DNA from: an uncultured Alloprevotella sp. | GTDB lineage: Bacteria; Bacteroidota; Bacteroidia; Bacteroidales; Bacteroidaceae | Length of the DNA: 64,000 nucleotides | Assembly: GCA_944322325.1 (NCBI GenBank) | Contig: CALUOQ010000001.1 | Coordinates: forward strand, 310,001 to 374,000 | Direction of reading: 5' to 3' | Part shown: positions 63,020-64,000 of the stretch, one piece after another | How the letters are laid out: every line of letters starts with the position of its first letter | How positions within the stretch are numbered: the stretch's first letter is position 1 | The notes under the pieces: model-generated | Databases searched by the model: none | What the model was told of the DNA's origin: nothing | Seen by the model: the letters and a program-made list of their open reading frames with translations, nothing else | Position numbers and translations under genes: made by a program

Positions 63020-63913
63020 ATGAACCGTACCCTACGCATCGGCATCGTACAACAGGCCAACACGCCCGACGTCGCCCACAACCGCGCCCGCCTGGGCGAG
63101 GCCATCGGGCGCCTCGCCGGCGAGGGCGCCCGCCTCGTCGTGCTTCAGGAGCTCCACGACTCGCTCTACTTCTGCCAGACGGAGAACCCTGACCACTTCG
63201 ACCTGGCCGAGCCCATCCCCGGCCCTGCCACCGAACACTACGCCGCCCTGGCACGGCGCCACGGCGTGGTGCTCGTCACGTCGCTCTTCGAGCGCCGCGC
63301 GCCGGGCCTGTACCACAACACCGCCGTCGTGTTCGAGGCGGACGGCACGCTGGCCGGCCGCTACCGCAAGATGCACATCCCCGACGACCCCGCCTATTAC
63401 GAGAAGTTCTACTTCACGCCCGGCGACCTCGGCTTCCGCCCCATCGACACGTCGGTCGGGCGCCTCGGCGTGCAGGTCTGCTGGGACCAGTGGTACCCCG
63501 AGGGCGCACGGCTCATGGCCCTGGCCGGCGCCGAACTGCTCATCTACCCCACGGCCATAGGCTTCGAAAGCACGGACACGCCCGAAGAGCAAAGCCGCCA
63601 GCGCGAAGCCTGGACCACCGTACAGCGCGGCCACGCCGTGGCCAACGGCCTGCCCGTCGTCGCCGTCAACCGCACGGGCCACGAGCCCGACCCGTCGGGC
63701 CAGACGGCGGGCATACAGTTCTGGGGCAGCAGTTTCGTGGCCGGCCCCCAAGGCGAACTGCTCGCCCGGGCACCGCAGGACGAGGAGTGCTGCCTGACGG
63801 TCGACGTCGACCTCGGCCGCAGCGAACAGGTGCGCCGCTGGTGGCCCTTCCTGCGCGACCGGCGCATCGAACACTTCGACGGTCTCACCCGCCGCTACCT
63901 CGACGCCCAGTAA
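63020..63913 (+). CDS. aguB: N-carbamoylputrescine amidohydrolase
   Basis: 297 aa nitrilase-superfamily enzyme producing putrescine, CO2 and ammonia. The catalytic triad is E44 (VVLQELHD), K117 (RYRKMHIPDD) and C154 (VQVCWDQWYPE). EKFYFTPGD and the C-terminal VNRTGHEPDP with WGSSFVAGPQGE are typical of plant-like AguB. Together with aguA it makes putrescine from agmatine. The AT-rich motif stands where a ribosome-binding site would be. Confidence 0.95.
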   Translation: MNRTLRIGIVQQANTPDVAHNRARLGEAIGRLAGEGARLVVLQELHDSLYFCQTENPDHFDLAEPIPGPATEHYAALARRHGVVLVTSLFERRAPGLYHNTAVVFEADGTLAGRYRKMHIPDDPAYYEKFYFTPGDLGFRPIDTSVGRLGVQVCWDQWYPEGARLMALAGAELLIYPTAIGFESTDTPEEQSRQREAWTTVQRGHAVANGLPVVAVNRTGHEPDPSGQTAGIQFWGSSFVAGPQGELLARAPQDEECCLTVDVDLGRSEQVRRWWPFLRDRRIEHFDGLTRRYLDAQ

Positions 63914-63964
63914 GCGCCGACACCGCCCCAACTCAAACCAAACAAAAATTTCATTCCATACCCC

Positions 63965-64000
63965 ATGTCAAATCTAAGATTCAAAGTCGTTGAAGCGGCA
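63965..64000 (+). CDS. N-terminal fragment, probable type III glutamine synthetase
   Basis: The frame starts at ATG 63965 and runs to the window edge, giving MSNLRFKVVEAA. This resembles the beginning of Bacteroidales type III glutamine synthetases, but 12 residues are too few to be sure. It is preceded by a 51-base A-rich gap without a clear -7 box. Confidence 0.4.
   Translation, partial: MSNLRFKVVEAA

Overview
The window is a stretch of chromosome from a GC-rich member of the Bacteroidales. Three things support this: promoters of the Bacteroidetes type (TTTG-N19-TAnnTTTG, usually read as TACCTTTG or TATCTTTG); families typical of that order (Bacteroidetes-type HU-SPOR protein, DUF4421, DUF5690, DUF4922-SpoIID fusion, OPT transporter, a zinc protease of the DUF5117/DUF4953 type, OMP beta-barrel with a carboxypeptidase-like plug); and almost no Shine-Dalgarno sites. 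I cannot fix the genus. Nearly all of it is housekeeping or core accessory DNA. I found no prophage, insertion sequence, integrase or CRISPR array.

Layout: 1-164 holds the tail of an unknown gene, then a strong terminator and tRNA-Glu/tRNA-Ser. 0.7-5.8 kb (minus strand) carries a GHL10 hydrolase, ndk, an FAD dehydrogenase and radA. 6.2-9.3 kb carries tRNA-Cys and menB-menC-menE (menaquinone). 9.3-11.3 kb carries HU/SPOR, FHA and secreted proteins. 11.3-18.2 kb (minus) carries a membrane protein, then an ABC-F/grpE/dnaJ/folC/pfkB-kinase cluster; the kinase has a frameshift. 18.5-23.6 kb carries a giant GT2-DUF4922-SpoIID fusion overlapping an AmpG-like permease. 23.7-30.9 kb carries galE, nspC, an OPT transporter, a Gfo/Idh/MocA oxidoreductase, DUF4421 and a DNA glycosylase-like protein. 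31-34.3 kb (minus) is a phosphonate cassette (DUF5690 permease, phnX, phnW). 34.5-40.6 kb carries two large surface proteins and a small lipoprotein. 40.6-40.8 kb has a candidate pseudoknotted RNA. 41.3-46.4 kb carries lptF/G-ribBA-BI-1-aspC. 46.6-53.8 kb carries a metalloprotease, rlmD, mutY, mannose-1-phosphate guanylyltransferase and a DUF1573 protein. 54.3-56.8 kb carries ruvC, a dual ABC ATPase and a thioesterase. 56.9-60.6 kb carries an XRE regulator, a 1.1 kb AT-rich gap, holA and AMP nucleosidase. 60.6-64 kb carries an HsdR-N ORF, GtrA, agmatine deiminase, N-carbamoylputrescine amidase and the first codons of a probable type III glutamine synthetase.

Themes: polyamine synthesis appears twice (nspC; agmatine deiminase plus amidase). 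Phosphonate use is complete from uptake to acetaldehyde. Peptidoglycan turnover is suggested by the SpoIID fusion next to AmpG.

The most unusual signal is not a gene. Nine intergenic arrays are built from 15-16-bp modules (ACAAGTACTACGAYAG, its reverse complement, and the palindrome CTGTCGCWGCGACAG) placed at a strict 21/22-bp step, that is two helical turns. Eight of the nine lie upstream of a likely promoter and none is in a gene. A second recurring signal is an AT-rich motif (ACACATTA followed by TA-rich DNA) that abuts several start codons.
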